Positions 44,876-53,175 of a DNA stretch of 64,000 nt are shown piece after piece. This stretch comes from Bacillus salipaludis (GTDB lineage Bacteria; Bacillota; Bacilli; Bacillales_B; DSM-18226), in contig NZ_SMYO01000011.1 of assembly GCF_004358205.1 (NCBI RefSeq), positions 124,001-188,000 on the forward strand, in the 5' to 3' direction. The position numbers were made by a program, and so were the translations under genes. Below the pieces are notes generated by a model that was given only the letters and a program-made list of their open reading frames with translations, was not told the DNA's origin and made no database searches. Position 1 is the first letter of the stretch. The number at the start of each line of letters is the position of its first letter.

Positions 44876-44906
44876 ACAGCTTTCCAATCGGAAGGCTGTT
44901 TTTTTT
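44876..44906 (+). terminator. Terminator of the NarK-PAS gene
   Basis: ACAGCTTTCC pairs with GGAAGGCTGT, followed by eight Ts. Confidence 0.9.
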
Positions 44907-44986
44907 GCTCACTTTTTATTTAATAATAATGCTTTTTTGACAACTTTTTGACTTTGAACCCGTGTTCACAGTTCCTTCACCATTTT

Positions 44987-45030
44987 TGTGACGTACGTCA
45001 CAAATTTCATGTTACCATCTGTTTTATAGT
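44987..45030 (+). promoter_or_regulatory. Class II FNR-activated promoter
   Basis: A perfect FNR/CRP palindrome TGTGACGTACGTCACA (44987-45002) is followed by TATAGT (45025-45030). The box centre falls about 41.5 bases before the expected start site, the classical FNR class II geometry, with no -35 needed. It points to anaerobic induction of the downstream nitrate/nitrite porter. Confidence 0.85.
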
Positions 45031-45088
45031 TTCAATATAAACAACAAACATCAAAAAATATAAATTTAAAATTTAGGAGGAGACAATA

Positions 45089-46390
45089 ATGGCACGAATT
45101 AATTATTGGAATCCAGAGGACGAAAAATTTTGGAAAACAGAAGGAAGGAAACACGCCCAAAGAAATCTATGGATCTCAGTACCATCTCTAATGCTAGCTT
45201 TCATCGTTTGGCAAATCTGGTCAGTGGTTGCCGTGAGACTTAACGATATTGGCTTCCATTATACAGAAGAACAACTATTTACACTTGCTGCTATCCCAGG
45301 ACTTGTCGGAGCAACACTTCGATTTGTTTACACCTTTGCGGTTGGAATATTCGGGGGCAAGAACTGGACAGTCATTTCAACTGCCATCTTAGCAATCCCT
45401 GCCATCGGAATTGGTTTTGCTGTACAAAATCCTGACACACCATTTTCAATAATGCTTTTGTTGGCTGCTCTTTGTGGTCTTGGCGGCGGTAATTTTTCTT
45501 CATCTTCAGCGAATATCAGCTTTTTCTTTCCGAAAAAAGAAAAAGGTACAGCACTTGGTATTAATGGCGGTTTAGGAAATATGGGCGTTTCCGTTGTACA
45601 ATTTGTAACACCATTGATTATTACTTCCAGCACCTTCGCATTTGTTGGAGGCAAACAAGTATTATCTACTGGTCAACATGTTTGGTTACAAAATGCTGCA
45701 TTTATCTGGGTAATCCCTATTGTGATTGTTACATTACTTGCATTATTTAAAATGGATAACGTACCAAATGCAAAACAATCTGTTGCAGATCAATTCGTGA
45801 TTGTGAAACGTAAACATACTTGGATTATGACCATCCTATATATTGCAACATTTGGTTCCTTTATTGGGTATTCAGCGGCATTTCCGCTTCTATTAAAATC
45901 TCAATTTCCTGAGCACCTCTCTCTTGCTTTCCTTGGTGCTTTAGTGGCAGCAGCAGCTAGACCTGTTGGCGGCTGGTTGGCTGATAAGTTTGGCGGTGCG
46001 AAGGTAACAGCGTATGTATTTGTTGTCATGGCAATTGGTGCTCTAGGTGTTATTTATTTCTTAAATGACAAGCAATTTGCCGGTTTCTTGCTAGCGTTCT
46101 TGGTTCTTTTCTTAGCATCTGGAATTGGTTCTGGATCAACGTTCCAAATGATTCCGAATATCTTCGTTCCAAAAGAAGCAGCACCAGTTATCGGTTTTTC
46201 AGCAGCATTTGCAGCCTATGGTTCATTCTTTATTCCAAAGCTTTTCGGTTGGTCTATTAATACTACTGGCTCTTATGTAACAGCATTCTACTTCTTTATT
46301 GGTTTCTATGTAATTAGTTTTGGTCTTAACTGGTTCTTCTATCAAAGAAAATCTACATCAGCTAAAACATTGGCAAAACAAGTCGGTTAA
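45089..46390 (+). CDS. narK: NarK/NasA-type nitrate/nitrite transporter
   Basis: 433-residue MFS porter with 12 helices. Nitrate signature motifs: LCGLGGGNFSSSSANISFFF (~130) and ASGIGSGSTFQMIPNIF (~350), plus substrate Arg residues in VAVRLND and GATLRFVY. No PAS tail, unlike the preceding paralogue. AGGAGGAG precedes the ATG, and a textbook FNR promoter lies upstream. Nitrate/nitrite antiport for respiration is the most likely role. Confidence 0.92.
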   Translation: MARINYWNPEDEKFWKTEGRKHAQRNLWISVPSLMLAFIVWQIWSVVAVRLNDIGFHYTEEQLFTLAAIPGLVGATLRFVYTFAVGIFGGKNWTVISTAILAIPAIGIGFAVQNPDTPFSIMLLLAALCGLGGGNFSSSSANISFFFPKKEKGTALGINGGLGNMGVSVVQFVTPLIITSSTFAFVGGKQVLSTGQHVWLQNAAFIWVIPIVIVTLLALFKMDNVPNAKQSVADQFVIVKRKHTWIMTILYIATFGSFIGYSAAFPLLLKSQFPEHLSLAFLGALVAAAARPVGGWLADKFGGAKVTAYVFVVMAIGALGVIYFLNDKQFAGFLLAFLVLFLASGIGSGSTFQMIPNIFVPKEAAPVIGFSAAFAAYGSFFIPKLFGWSINTTGSYVTAFYFFIGFYVISFGLNWFFYQRKSTSAKTLAKQVG

Positions 46391-46406
46391 TCCGGCTTGT
46401 TTTTTC
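46377..46406 (+). terminator. Terminator overlapping the narK stop
   Basis: AACAAGTCGG pairs with CCGGCTTGTT, followed by Ts; the stop codon lies in the loop. Confidence 0.85.
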
Positions 46407-46408
46407 AT

Positions 46409-46445
46409 CTCTGTTAAACATGTTTGGTGATTTCTGCTCTATCAA
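46409..46445 (+). repeat. Remnant of the dispersed repeat
   Basis: CTGTTAAAC...GGTGATTTCTGCTC and TATCAAC match the outer ends of the repeat family with the core deleted. Low information because of its length. Confidence 0.4.
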
Positions 46446-46545
46446 CTTAGTTAATAAAATGCCATTGACTTAATAAAGGTTTTTACTCTTAATTCACTAT
46501 TTTGTGAAAACCTTATATTAAAAGATTGTCGATGCTATAGGGCCA

Positions 46546-46676
46546 GTTGATTTCCGCTCCAGGTGCTTCGCTTTCCGCGGGCGTGCCGGGGAGCCTCCTC
46601 GTCGCTTCGCTCCTGCGGGGTCTCCCCAGCCCCGTACTCCCGCAGGAGTCTTCGCACTTTCCGCTCCAATCAACAG
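46546..46676 (+). repeat. Dispersed GC-rich repeat, compact copy
   Basis: Bounded by GTTGATTTCCGCTCCAGG and CTCCAATCAAC, containing internal self-complementary GC blocks. It is nearly identical to the inverted copy at 47625-47758; together they flank the acetyltransferase gene. Confidence 0.88.
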
Positions 46677-46693
46677 GGAGAAAATCAGCATAA

Positions 46694-46807
46694 AGAATTG
46701 CCACACACCTTTTCCAATCAGGCTGTATTCAGGTGGTCAAGGAACAATTTGTCAATCAAGGGAAGAAGGTGTTCATCGGAGCTAATTCATCAATAGAAAC
46801 AAATTAA
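46694..46807 (+). pseudogene. Possible truncated gene remnant
   Basis: After the repeat copy an open frame without a start codon reads 37 codons (THLFQSGCIQVVKEQFVNQG, then KKVFIGANSS) to TAA at 46805. The protein-like composition suggests a C-terminal stub cut off by the repeat insertion. Not matched to any family; could be chance. Confidence 0.3.
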
Positions 46808-47086
46808 TATTCACTGTGGATATACCCTTTGGCTTATAGTGTTTTTGCCAAGTTATAATATCAAAAAGTTGATGGTAAAGGATGTCCGGAATTTGCCAGA
46901 TATTTGACCAAACTAATATATTGTTTAAAGCATTTGTTTAAGTATTTGCAGTATACATTTTTCCAATGTTGTTGTTATAACAAGCTTTCAGTTTAGCATA
47001 AGAAGGATTTTTGGATTTTTTTACTAAATATTTTATTGTAGACATTTTGCGTTGTAAGAAGGAAATTAATGAATAAGGAGTAAGAA

Positions 47087-47563
47087 ATGAATTTTCGTAT
47101 AATTGATATTGAGAAAGACAAGGATTTTCTTATTAAGTTTAGAAAGGACACTTATATCCAAAGTTTTGGTACAGAAGAAGGTTTTGATGAAATAGCCTAT
47201 TTAAACCGAATGGAAGAAAGGATTAATAAATGCCCTAGTGGTCAGTTAATTGTTGAAGAAGACAATTCTTCAATTGGACAAATAGGACTTGGTATCGATA
47301 TTTATTGTGGAACACAAATTGGATATATAAATCTAATCTACTTATTATCTGAATATCGAGGAAAAGGACTTGGAAAAGATTTAATATCGTATGCAGAAAA
47401 CTTTTTCAGGGATATGAATGTTTCTGAGTATCATTTAAGGGTATCTCCAACAAACGAAAGAGCAATACAGTTATATACCAATTTGGGAATGGTCAAATTG
47501 ATGGAAGAGAATGAAGAACACCTAGTATTGAGGATGAGGAAAATTTTGAGTTGTGACACTTAA
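47087..47563 (+). CDS. GNAT-family N-acetyltransferase
   Basis: 158 residues with the GNAT acetyl-CoA loop: LSEYRGKGLGKDLISYAENF near 95 and RVSPTNERAIQLYTNLGMVK near 125. AAGGAG precedes the ATG at normal spacing. It lies between inverted near-identical repeat copies, and its A+T-rich surroundings differ from its neighbours. Substrate unknown; small-molecule or protein N-acetylation both possible. Confidence 0.85.
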   Translation: MNFRIIDIEKDKDFLIKFRKDTYIQSFGTEEGFDEIAYLNRMEERINKCPSGQLIVEEDNSSIGQIGLGIDIYCGTQIGYINLIYLLSEYRGKGLGKDLISYAENFFRDMNVSEYHLRVSPTNERAIQLYTNLGMVKLMEENEEHLVLRMRKILSCDT

Positions 47564-47624
47564 ACATTAAATTCTCCAATTATTTTTTTATTTATATAGA
47601 GTTGTAGGTCTTTATTGAATACAC

Positions 47625-47758
47625 CTGTTGATTGGAGCGGAGGGCGCGAAGACTCCTGCGGGAGTACGGGGCTGGGGAGACCCCGCAGGAGCGAAGCGAC
47701 GAGGAGGCTCCCCGGCACGCCCGCGGAAAGCGAAGCGCCTGGAGCGGAAATCAACAGA
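47625..47758 (-). repeat. Dispersed GC-rich repeat, inverted compact copy
   Basis: Reverse complement of the 46546-46676 copy with only a few substitutions (for example GGCGC for GGTGC, GCGCCCTCC for GCACTTTCC). Confidence 0.88.
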
Positions 47759-47831
47759 CCTATTGAACATCCTATACATTAATCTTTTAAAAATAAATTA
47801 ACACGGTGAATTGATAAAGAAAGTGAATGGA

Positions 47832-47866
47832 ATAAAAAGGCTATCGAAAGTTTTTTTCGATAGCCT
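47832..47866 (-). terminator. Terminator of the 3D-domain gene
   Basis: GGCTATCGAAA pairs with TTTCGATAGCC. Read leftward it ends in TTTTTATT. Confidence 0.85.
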
Positions 47867-47885
47867 AACTGCCTTTGCCGGCAGT

Positions 47886-48470
47886 TTAATTCATGATTGT
47901 AACATTTACATGTTTTCTTCCCCAATTGATCGCTTTGGTTTTAGATGGGATAAACACATCGATATGATGGCCTTTAATGGCTCCGCCAGTATCCCCGGCA
48001 ACAGCATACCCATACCCTTCCACGTAAACCTTTGAACCTAATGGAATTACATTCGGGTCAACCGAAATAACCTTTGCTTTCGGATTTGATTTAAGATTAA
48101 TCCCAGTCGCAGTAATTCCGGAACAACCTTTACACTGTGCAGTGTAGGCAGTTGCTTTCACGGCAATTACTTTTGATTTTTTCACTGCCCTTTTTATCTT
48201 AACATGTTTCTTTTTTGTAACATGTTTTTTCTTTTTTCCATGTTTAGAAGCTTTTTTATTTGAATCAACAGTTAGTATATCTCCAGGATGGATTACACTA
48301 GAAGACAGATGATTTTTCTTTTTAATCTTATGTACAGTTGTCTTATGTACTTTTGCAATATCCCAAAGGGTATCTCCCTTTTTTACTGTAATCTCAGCGG
48401 CATCGACATTAGCACCTATAGTACCTGAGAGTGCAGCTACTGCGAATAATGCTATTAATTTTTTAAACAT
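47886..48470 (-). CDS. Secreted LysM and 3D-domain cell-wall protein (YocH-like)
   Basis: 194 residues: signal peptide (~1-24, cleavage near NVDAAE), one LysM repeat (~27-70; KKGDTLWDIAKVHKTTVHKI), a very Lys/His-rich linker (~75-100), and a C-terminal 3D domain with ATGINLKSNPKAKVISVDP and the catalytic-type triad of Asp residues (VAGDTGGAIKGHHIDVF). Such proteins are peptidoglycan-binding lytic transglycosylase-like muralytic enzymes (MltA fold). Often WalR-controlled; no WalR box was checked in detail. Confidence 0.88.
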   Translation of the reverse strand: MFKKLIALFAVAALSGTIGANVDAAEITVKKGDTLWDIAKVHKTTVHKIKKKNHLSSSVIHPGDILTVDSNKKASKHGKKKKHVTKKKHVKIKRAVKKSKVIAVKATAYTAQCKGCSGITATGINLKSNPKAKVISVDPNVIPLGSKVYVEGYGYAVAGDTGGAIKGHHIDVFIPSKTKAINWGRKHVNVTIMN

Positions 48471-48638
48471 TTTTTACCCCCCATGTTCTTTCGTTCGCTA
48501 ACTAGTACCATGATAACATGGAATTTCCTTATAAAAAGAACAGGGAGATGTTAATTGCTTTACACAAAATCCAATTATATTACAATAACATTTCAATGGT
48601 CAGAAAAATTATTCTTCTTCGAAATATATATATTTCAT

Positions 48639-48668
48639 AAAAAAAACGGAGGTCAAAACCTCCGTTTT
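48639..48668. terminator. Terminator of the formate dehydrogenase gene
   Basis: AAAACGGAGGT pairs with ACCTCCGTTTT, followed leftward by a T-run. It lies 10 bases past the fdh stop. Confidence 0.85.
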
Positions 48669-48678
48669 CACTATAAAA

Positions 48679-49891
48679 TTAGCTTATTTTGGAAATCGCA
48701 ACTGCACAGGCCTTATATTCAGCAGTTCCGGAAATAGGATCAAATTCATTTAAGGTTAAAATATTGGTAGGAGTTTCGCTCCAGTGAAAACTCATGAACA
48801 CTAGACCAGGTACCACTTGAACAGTTATTTTCGCCTTAACGTTTAATTCTCCTCTACGGGAACGTACCTGAACAACCTCGCCCTCTGCGATTCCTAATAA
48901 GATTGCATCTTCCGGATGAATATCAACAGTTTCTTCTGTCTGTTTTATCTTTACTCCAGCTGCATAATGACGTGTTTGTGAGTGCGTATTATAGGATTCA
49001 TATCGGCGTCCGGTTGTGAGCAAAAAAGGATATTCCTCATTCGGACGCTCTAATGGCTGTGTGTAGTCAACAGGGACAAATGGTGCTTTTTTACTTAGTT
49101 GCTTTTCTTGGTGAAATCGCTCATGCATGACAAAAGTGCCCGGATGGTCTTCCGTTGGACATGGATAATGGAGACTGTACTCTTTTTCCAGACGTTCATA
49201 GGAAATACCACCATACATCTCCCATGCAAGCCTTCTCACTTCATCCCAGATTTCCTCACTGCTGTTATACTTCATCGTGTAGCCCATTATTGTTGAAAGT
49301 TCGCAAAGAATTTCCCAATCTTCTTTTACATTCGGATGGGACTCAACTGCTTTCCGTACCCTTTGAATACGTCGATCTGTATTTGTATACGTTCCATCCA
49401 CTTCACCCCAAGAACGGGCCGGCAACACGACATCCGCCATTTGGGCTGTCTTCGTTAAAAAGATGTCTTGAACAACTAATAAGTCGAGCTTTTCTAATAA
49501 TGTTTTAGTATGATTCATATGAACATCAGCTAAAAGTGGATTTTCTCCTATCACATAAAGAGCCTTTAAGGCACCCGTTTCAATCCTATCAAAGGTTCTG
49601 GTTTGTGTATCACCTGCGATTGGGTTCAACACCACATTCCATTCTTTTTCATACCGACCCCGATATTCCTCGTTTGTAAGACTCATTGCCCCTGCCAATT
49701 GATTTGGCAAACTGCCCATATCTCCCGCTCCCTGAACATTATTTTGCCCCCTAAGCGGCATAATTCCGGTACCTTCCCTGCCAATATTGCCGGTTAATAA
49801 TGCTAGATTCGCAATATCAAAAACATTATTTACCCCGCAATGGTGTTCCGTAATCCCAAGAGTATAGGCAATCATGGAGCCGCTTGAGGCA
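48679..49891 (-). CDS. Formate dehydrogenase alpha subunit, C-terminal part (gene split by mobile element)
   Basis: The reading frame enters from the element at 49891 and continues 404 codons to a stop at 48679. It covers the latter molybdopterin oxidoreductase region (LLTGNIGREGTGIMPLRGQN, LPARSWGEVDGTYTNTDRRI) and the molydop_binding domain (LTTGRRYESYNTHSQTRHY, VFMSFHWSETPTNILT). Its first 27 codons (SSGSMIAYTLGITEHHCGV) duplicate the end of the N-terminal part at 59801-59882. An ATG at 49902 exists but lacks a ribosome binding site, so this half is probably not expressed unless the element excises. Confidence 0.9.
49810..49891. repeat. Left attachment site (82-bp direct repeat)
   Basis: Identical to 59801-59882 except at two positions, both synonymous third-codon positions in the fdh frame (Ala and Gly codons). 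The rightmost ~25 bases here carry the element's version. It lies 54 bases upstream of the integrase start. Confidence 0.92.
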
Positions 49892-49945
49892 TTTTGAGGC
49901 ATTAAAAATTGCTGGGGTGAACAATGTAAGGGAGGTTATATCGTA

Positions 49946-50824
49946 ATGTTAATCAGCGAACTTTTAGAGGAATATTTGTTGGAAATCGATGCAAGAGGAC
50001 AAAGTAAAACAACAATCAAAACGACCAAAGACTCAATTGACACTTTCATAAAGTTTACTGGGGACATCTCTATATTCAAGGTGAATAAGATAATAATTAA
50101 TAAGTACATCATCGACCAAAGAACGAGATGCAAAAACAATACAATTAACAACCGAATCATATATTTGAGGGGATTGTACAAATATGCAGTTGAGCAAGAA
50201 CTAATAGAAAAGAGTCCCTTTAAGAATGTGGAGTTTTTAAAGAAACCAAAGGTGATGATTAAGACATATTCACCAGATGACATTCAAAAGATATTGGGAT
50301 CATTGAAAGGACGAGATTTCCTGACAGTTCGAAACAGGACTTTGATAACTTTATTAGTTGAAACAGGAATCCGAAATAGTGAACTTTGCGGAATCAAATT
50401 AGAGGACGTTTACGAGGGTTCTATTAGGATTTTAGGCAAAGGCAATAAGATAAGATTCGTTCCTATCTCTAAACCTCTTCGACTCCAATTGTTAAGGTAT
50501 ATGAGGGTCAGAAACAAGTATACACTGAATCATCCATCTGACTATTTGTTTGTCAATAGATTGAGACAACCGATGACAAGACCTACTTTATTGAAAGCGA
50601 TTAAAGACATCGGTAAAAAATTAGGGGTCGATGTTGCAACAACGATTCATAATTTTAGAAGATACTTTGCCCAGCAACTATTGAATGATGTTGACATATA
50701 CATTATTAGTCGCTTACTGGGACATTCCCACTTAGCGACAACCGAGTTATACATTAGAAGTATTGAAGATACCACAATAGTCGAAAAGGGTGCCACCTAC
50801 TCACCATTAAGTAAAAAGAAATAG
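49946..50824 (+). CDS. int: Tyrosine recombinase/integrase
   Basis: 292 residues. An N-terminal SAM-like core-binding domain (~1-95) is followed by the catalytic domain. Arg I is in ETGIRNSELCGI (~137), the HxxR box is HNFRRYFA (~235), LLGHSHLATTELYI follows, and the nucleophile Tyr is near 272. GGGAGG precedes the ATG. Gene position beside the left attachment site, transcribed into the element, is typical for integrases. It presumably catalyses integration into and excision from the fdh gene. A terminator follows at 50825-50853. Confidence 0.95.
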   Translation: MLISELLEEYLLEIDARGQSKTTIKTTKDSIDTFIKFTGDISIFKVNKIIINKYIIDQRTRCKNNTINNRIIYLRGLYKYAVEQELIEKSPFKNVEFLKKPKVMIKTYSPDDIQKILGSLKGRDFLTVRNRTLITLLVETGIRNSELCGIKLEDVYEGSIRILGKGNKIRFVPISKPLRLQLLRYMRVRNKYTLNHPSDYLFVNRLRQPMTRPTLLKAIKDIGKKLGVDVATTIHNFRRYFAQQLLNDVDIYIISRLLGHSHLATTELYIRSIEDTTIVEKGATYSPLSKKK

Positions 50825-50853
50825 TCCAAGTACAGTCCTTGGTCTTTTTTTAT
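50825..50853 (+). terminator. Terminator of int
   Basis: CCAAG pairs with CTTGG around TACAGTC, followed by TCTTTTTTT. Confidence 0.75.
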
Positions 50854-51355
50854 CGAAATATTTCGAACTGTATTCCAGTGTTTCGGATATTCTATAATTT
50901 CCGTTACTGAGGGTCAACCCTTTGTGGTTTTTTATGCAATCAATTGAATATTTAACTATTCCTTTGAGAACCAAGATTGAATAAACAATGAATACAACAT
51001 CAAGAAGAACAAGGGATCATAAAAATTGCACACATCAGGAGAGGTTCCTTTTCCTGTTTCCGTTTCGACACCTGACAAGAACGTCAAAAGCCTTTAGAGA
51101 CAAGGGGGTCACCAAAGTAACCTGTGTTACCTCGTTCAAACTTCGATTTTCTTATATTGAAGTTAGTTCTTTTAAGTAATGTTATATTATTTTAATTAAT
51201 TTAAAAAATAGTAACCAATATATTATCAAGCTTACTCTCCCAAGGGATTGAGCCATTTACCGACGGTTACCTCGAGGGTAACGGACACCCCTTCAACCCT
51301 TGATAATACTGGATTTTGGTGTAACCTCCTGATACCTCTTGAACTGGTAACAAAC
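50854..51355. other. Non-coding stretch with GTAAC inverted repeats
   Basis: No supported gene. It contains GTAAC-CTGT-GTTAC (51117-51130) and GTTACC-TCGAG-GGTAAC (51266-51282). Single GTAACC and GGTAAC copies near 51322 and 51346 add to the cluster. These could be protein-binding sites such as integrase arm sites or origin iterons. Confidence 0.5.
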
Positions 51356-51387
51356 AAAAAAGGACTCCCATTTATTGAGAGTCCTTG
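51356..51387. terminator. Terminator of the HNH gene
   Basis: AAGGACTC pairs with GAGTCCTT, with a T-run when read leftward; it overlaps the HNH stop codon. Confidence 0.75.
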
Positions 51388-51791
51388 TTCACATATCCTG
51401 TAAACTTTTCAATAATAGACTTGAGTTCAACAAATCTTTGATAACCTTGATGCCATTTTCCCCACTCAAGATTCAGCATACAGTTATTTGTTCTGTCACC
51501 GTTAATATGGAAAATAAGATTCTTTGTCTCATCCTCATTTGGTAAAAATGCCTCAGCTACAAGACGGTGAACGGGGAATACTTTTGACCACCCATTATTA
51601 CTCAAAGTCACATATAAAAAACCATCTCTCTTAGACTGTTTTAAAACTTTCCATCTTCCTCCTGAGAACCAGCTTCTCACGTTTCCGAAATTAGAGACTT
51701 GATATACTCCGTTATAACCTCGAATATCTTTCCACTCTTCATTAACCTTCCAAAATTCTTTCATCTCATTTCCAGTGTTCAATGTTTCCAT
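51372..51791 (-). CDS. NUMOD4-HNH endonuclease (homing-endonuclease-like)
   Basis: 139 residues. An N-terminal NUMOD4 module (EEWKDIRGYNGVYQVSNFGN, ~18-37) and an HNH core follow (VHRLVAEAFLPNE, then HINGDRTNNCMLNLEW, ~75-112), with the usual His, Asn and metal-site residues. Such genes are free-standing homing nucleases common in phages. It is on the strand opposite its neighbours, suggesting secondary insertion. GGAGGGATAGGAA precedes the ATG. Confidence 0.85.
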   Translation of the reverse strand: METLNTGNEMKEFWKVNEEWKDIRGYNGVYQVSNFGNVRSWFSGGRWKVLKQSKRDGFLYVTLSNNGWSKVFPVHRLVAEAFLPNEDETKNLIFHINGDRTNNCMLNLEWGKWHQGYQRFVELKSIIEKFTGYVNKDSQ

Positions 51792-52504
51792 TTCCTATCC
51801 CTCCAGAGTATTTTTTTTGCTGGGGTGCTTTTGATGTTATCTCAACCCCTCTGACTCATCTCAGCTCAACTATTCTCATCTTTATATGTCTTACGTTTGT
51901 TATATCGTTCAAGCCTTTATTTTTGCACAAAGGGTTTAAGGAAAAATCAAACCTTATCCATTAACATAAAACAAATCATTTGTCAATAGCCTCATTTTGG
52001 ACGAATTTAGAACGATGCGGACTCCTCTAATCTTAATATACCCTAAAACCCTAAAAACGCTCCTGAGCCAAATATGAGCCTCTGAGCAACTCAGGTCAGA
52101 GTCGGCAACAGAGGAGAACGATAAAAGTAACCTTGAAATCGAAATCGTAACGATTCGGAAACCGTCAGAAAGTCAATGGCGGCAAGGGATAAAGATATAT
52201 TAGTTACTTATTACTTTTTTAAATTTAAAAAATATATAAGTATATATACATATAAGCAAATTCTCAATATCGAAAATAAGCAAAAATAAAAAGGTAACTC
52301 AGGTTACATCGGTAACTCCCTTACTCTTCCAACGCTTTGACCCTCCTCTGATTGGTGTCATTTTTGACAACCAGGTAAGTGACCCAAATTTTCTCTTGAC
52401 TTTTTCAACTTTTTTTGTATTTCTTTGTGCAAAAATGAGGTTTCATACGATATATAAACATAAGAAGTTTATTTACAAATAAGATTCTCAAGGATGTGAA
52501 CCAA
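51792..52504. other. Non-coding stretch, candidate replication or control region
   Basis: No supported ORF over 700 bases. An extreme A+T block lies at 52199-52270. Next to it are GTAAC-TCAG-GTTAC (52295-52308) and a further GGTAAC (52312-52317), the same inverted repeat as at 51117. Clusters of short palindromes near 52060-52110 (CTGAG/CTCAG) add structure. Layout resembles an origin with an unwinding element and iterons, but no initiator gene is identified. Confidence 0.45.
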
Positions 52505-52654
52505 ATGGAAAAGCAATCTAAACTCGTCAATTTCAAAATGAACGAGAATGACTTAAAAGTATTTACTGACTACGCTGATAAGAATGATTTAAACAAATCG
52601 GCTTTCATTAGAAGAGCCATCAAAAACATGATGGAACAAGATAACAAGAAATAA
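52505..52654 (+). CDS. Ribbon-helix-helix DNA-binding protein, 49 residues
   Basis: Too short for usual gene calling. The sequence KLVNFKMNENDLKVFTDYAD, then LNKSAFIRRAIKNMM fits the beta-helix-helix of Arc/MetJ-type repressors: a beta strand with alternating polar residues, then two amphipathic helices. CAAGGATGTGAACC precedes the ATG. Followed by a structured non-coding region. Likely an element-borne transcriptional or copy control repressor. Confidence 0.75.
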   Translation: MEKQSKLVNFKMNENDLKVFTDYADKNDLNKSAFIRRAIKNMMEQDNKK

Positions 52655-52678
52655 CATGAGACTCTTAAGAGCCTCACC

Positions 52679-52745
52679 TTGGATTGCTGACAAGGGTCGT
52701 GACTTACCCCCTGACACTCCTCTCTCTTAATCGTCAGCAATCCAA
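52679..52745 (+). ncRNA. Structured RNA with 13-bp long-range stem
   Basis: TTGGATTGCTGAC (52679-52691) pairs perfectly with GTCAGCAATCCAA (52733-52745), enclosing 41 bases; a T-run follows at 52765-52770 after a second GGGAG/CTCC hairpin. No coding potential recognised. Could be an attenuator of the capsid transcript or an independent small RNA. Confidence 0.45.
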
Positions 52746-52772
52746 AGGGAGGCTTTCGGTTCTCCTTTTTAT

Positions 52773-52798
52773 CATGGGAGTATGGTGTCTCCCACCAA
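52773..52798 (+). ncRNA. ACCA-ended hairpin 1
   Basis: After a T-run and ATCAT: GGGAG-loop-CTCCC (52776-52780 with 52789-52793) followed immediately by ACCAA. One of four similar hairpins in the element. Confidence 0.45.
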
Positions 52799-53137
52799 TG
52801 TAACAAACGATTTTCTGAGGTTCACGATTTGCAGAGTCGTGACAACATTTGAACACCGATTGCGGAAACAGTCGGGTGCATCAAGACCTCTAGTACTTGA
52901 TAGTTGTTCGATGTCAAATTTCTGCTTTTATGCTCCGTCACGAGTCGGCTCATCCTTAACCCGACAAAATGACACGAGTTTCACTTTGCTTTGCCGGATG
53001 CCTTCATCATCTAAGCTAAAGCGTTTTTCAAACCCGTTTTTCCGAGGGGATATATCGGAATCCTCCAATTTTGAGTTGGATGACACCTCAGACACAATCA
53101 ACCTTGATTGTCAGAGGTGCATCCTCTTTTTTTATTC
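52799..53137 (+). other. Unassigned 340-base stretch
   Basis: Both a plus-strand frame (52782-53246) and a minus-strand frame (GTG near 53102 to a TAA near 52935) are open, but neither has a clear ribosome binding site or recognisable family. Short hairpins (for example CAATCAACCTTGATTG near 53095-53112 and AGAGGTGCATCCTCT plus T-run at 53114-53132) suggest structured RNA. Confidence 0.35.
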
Positions 53138-53175
53138 GGGATCATTGAGGGACAAACCCTTGAGACTCCCACCAA
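53138..53175 (+). ncRNA. ACCA-ended hairpin 2
   Basis: Following a T-run: outer stem GGGA (53138-53141) with TCCC (53167-53170), inner stem GAGGG/CCCTT, then ACCAAT. Same arrangement as the hairpin at 52773. Confidence 0.4.

Noticed and set aside
49892..49902. ATG at 49902 as the true start of a separate molybdopterin oxidoreductase
   Set aside because: It lies in element DNA, lacks a ribosome binding site, and the frame is the C-terminal part of the split fdh gene.
50988..51179. A 63-codon frame after the integrase
   Set aside because: No ribosome binding site and overlaps palindromic GTAAC repeats; more likely non-coding.
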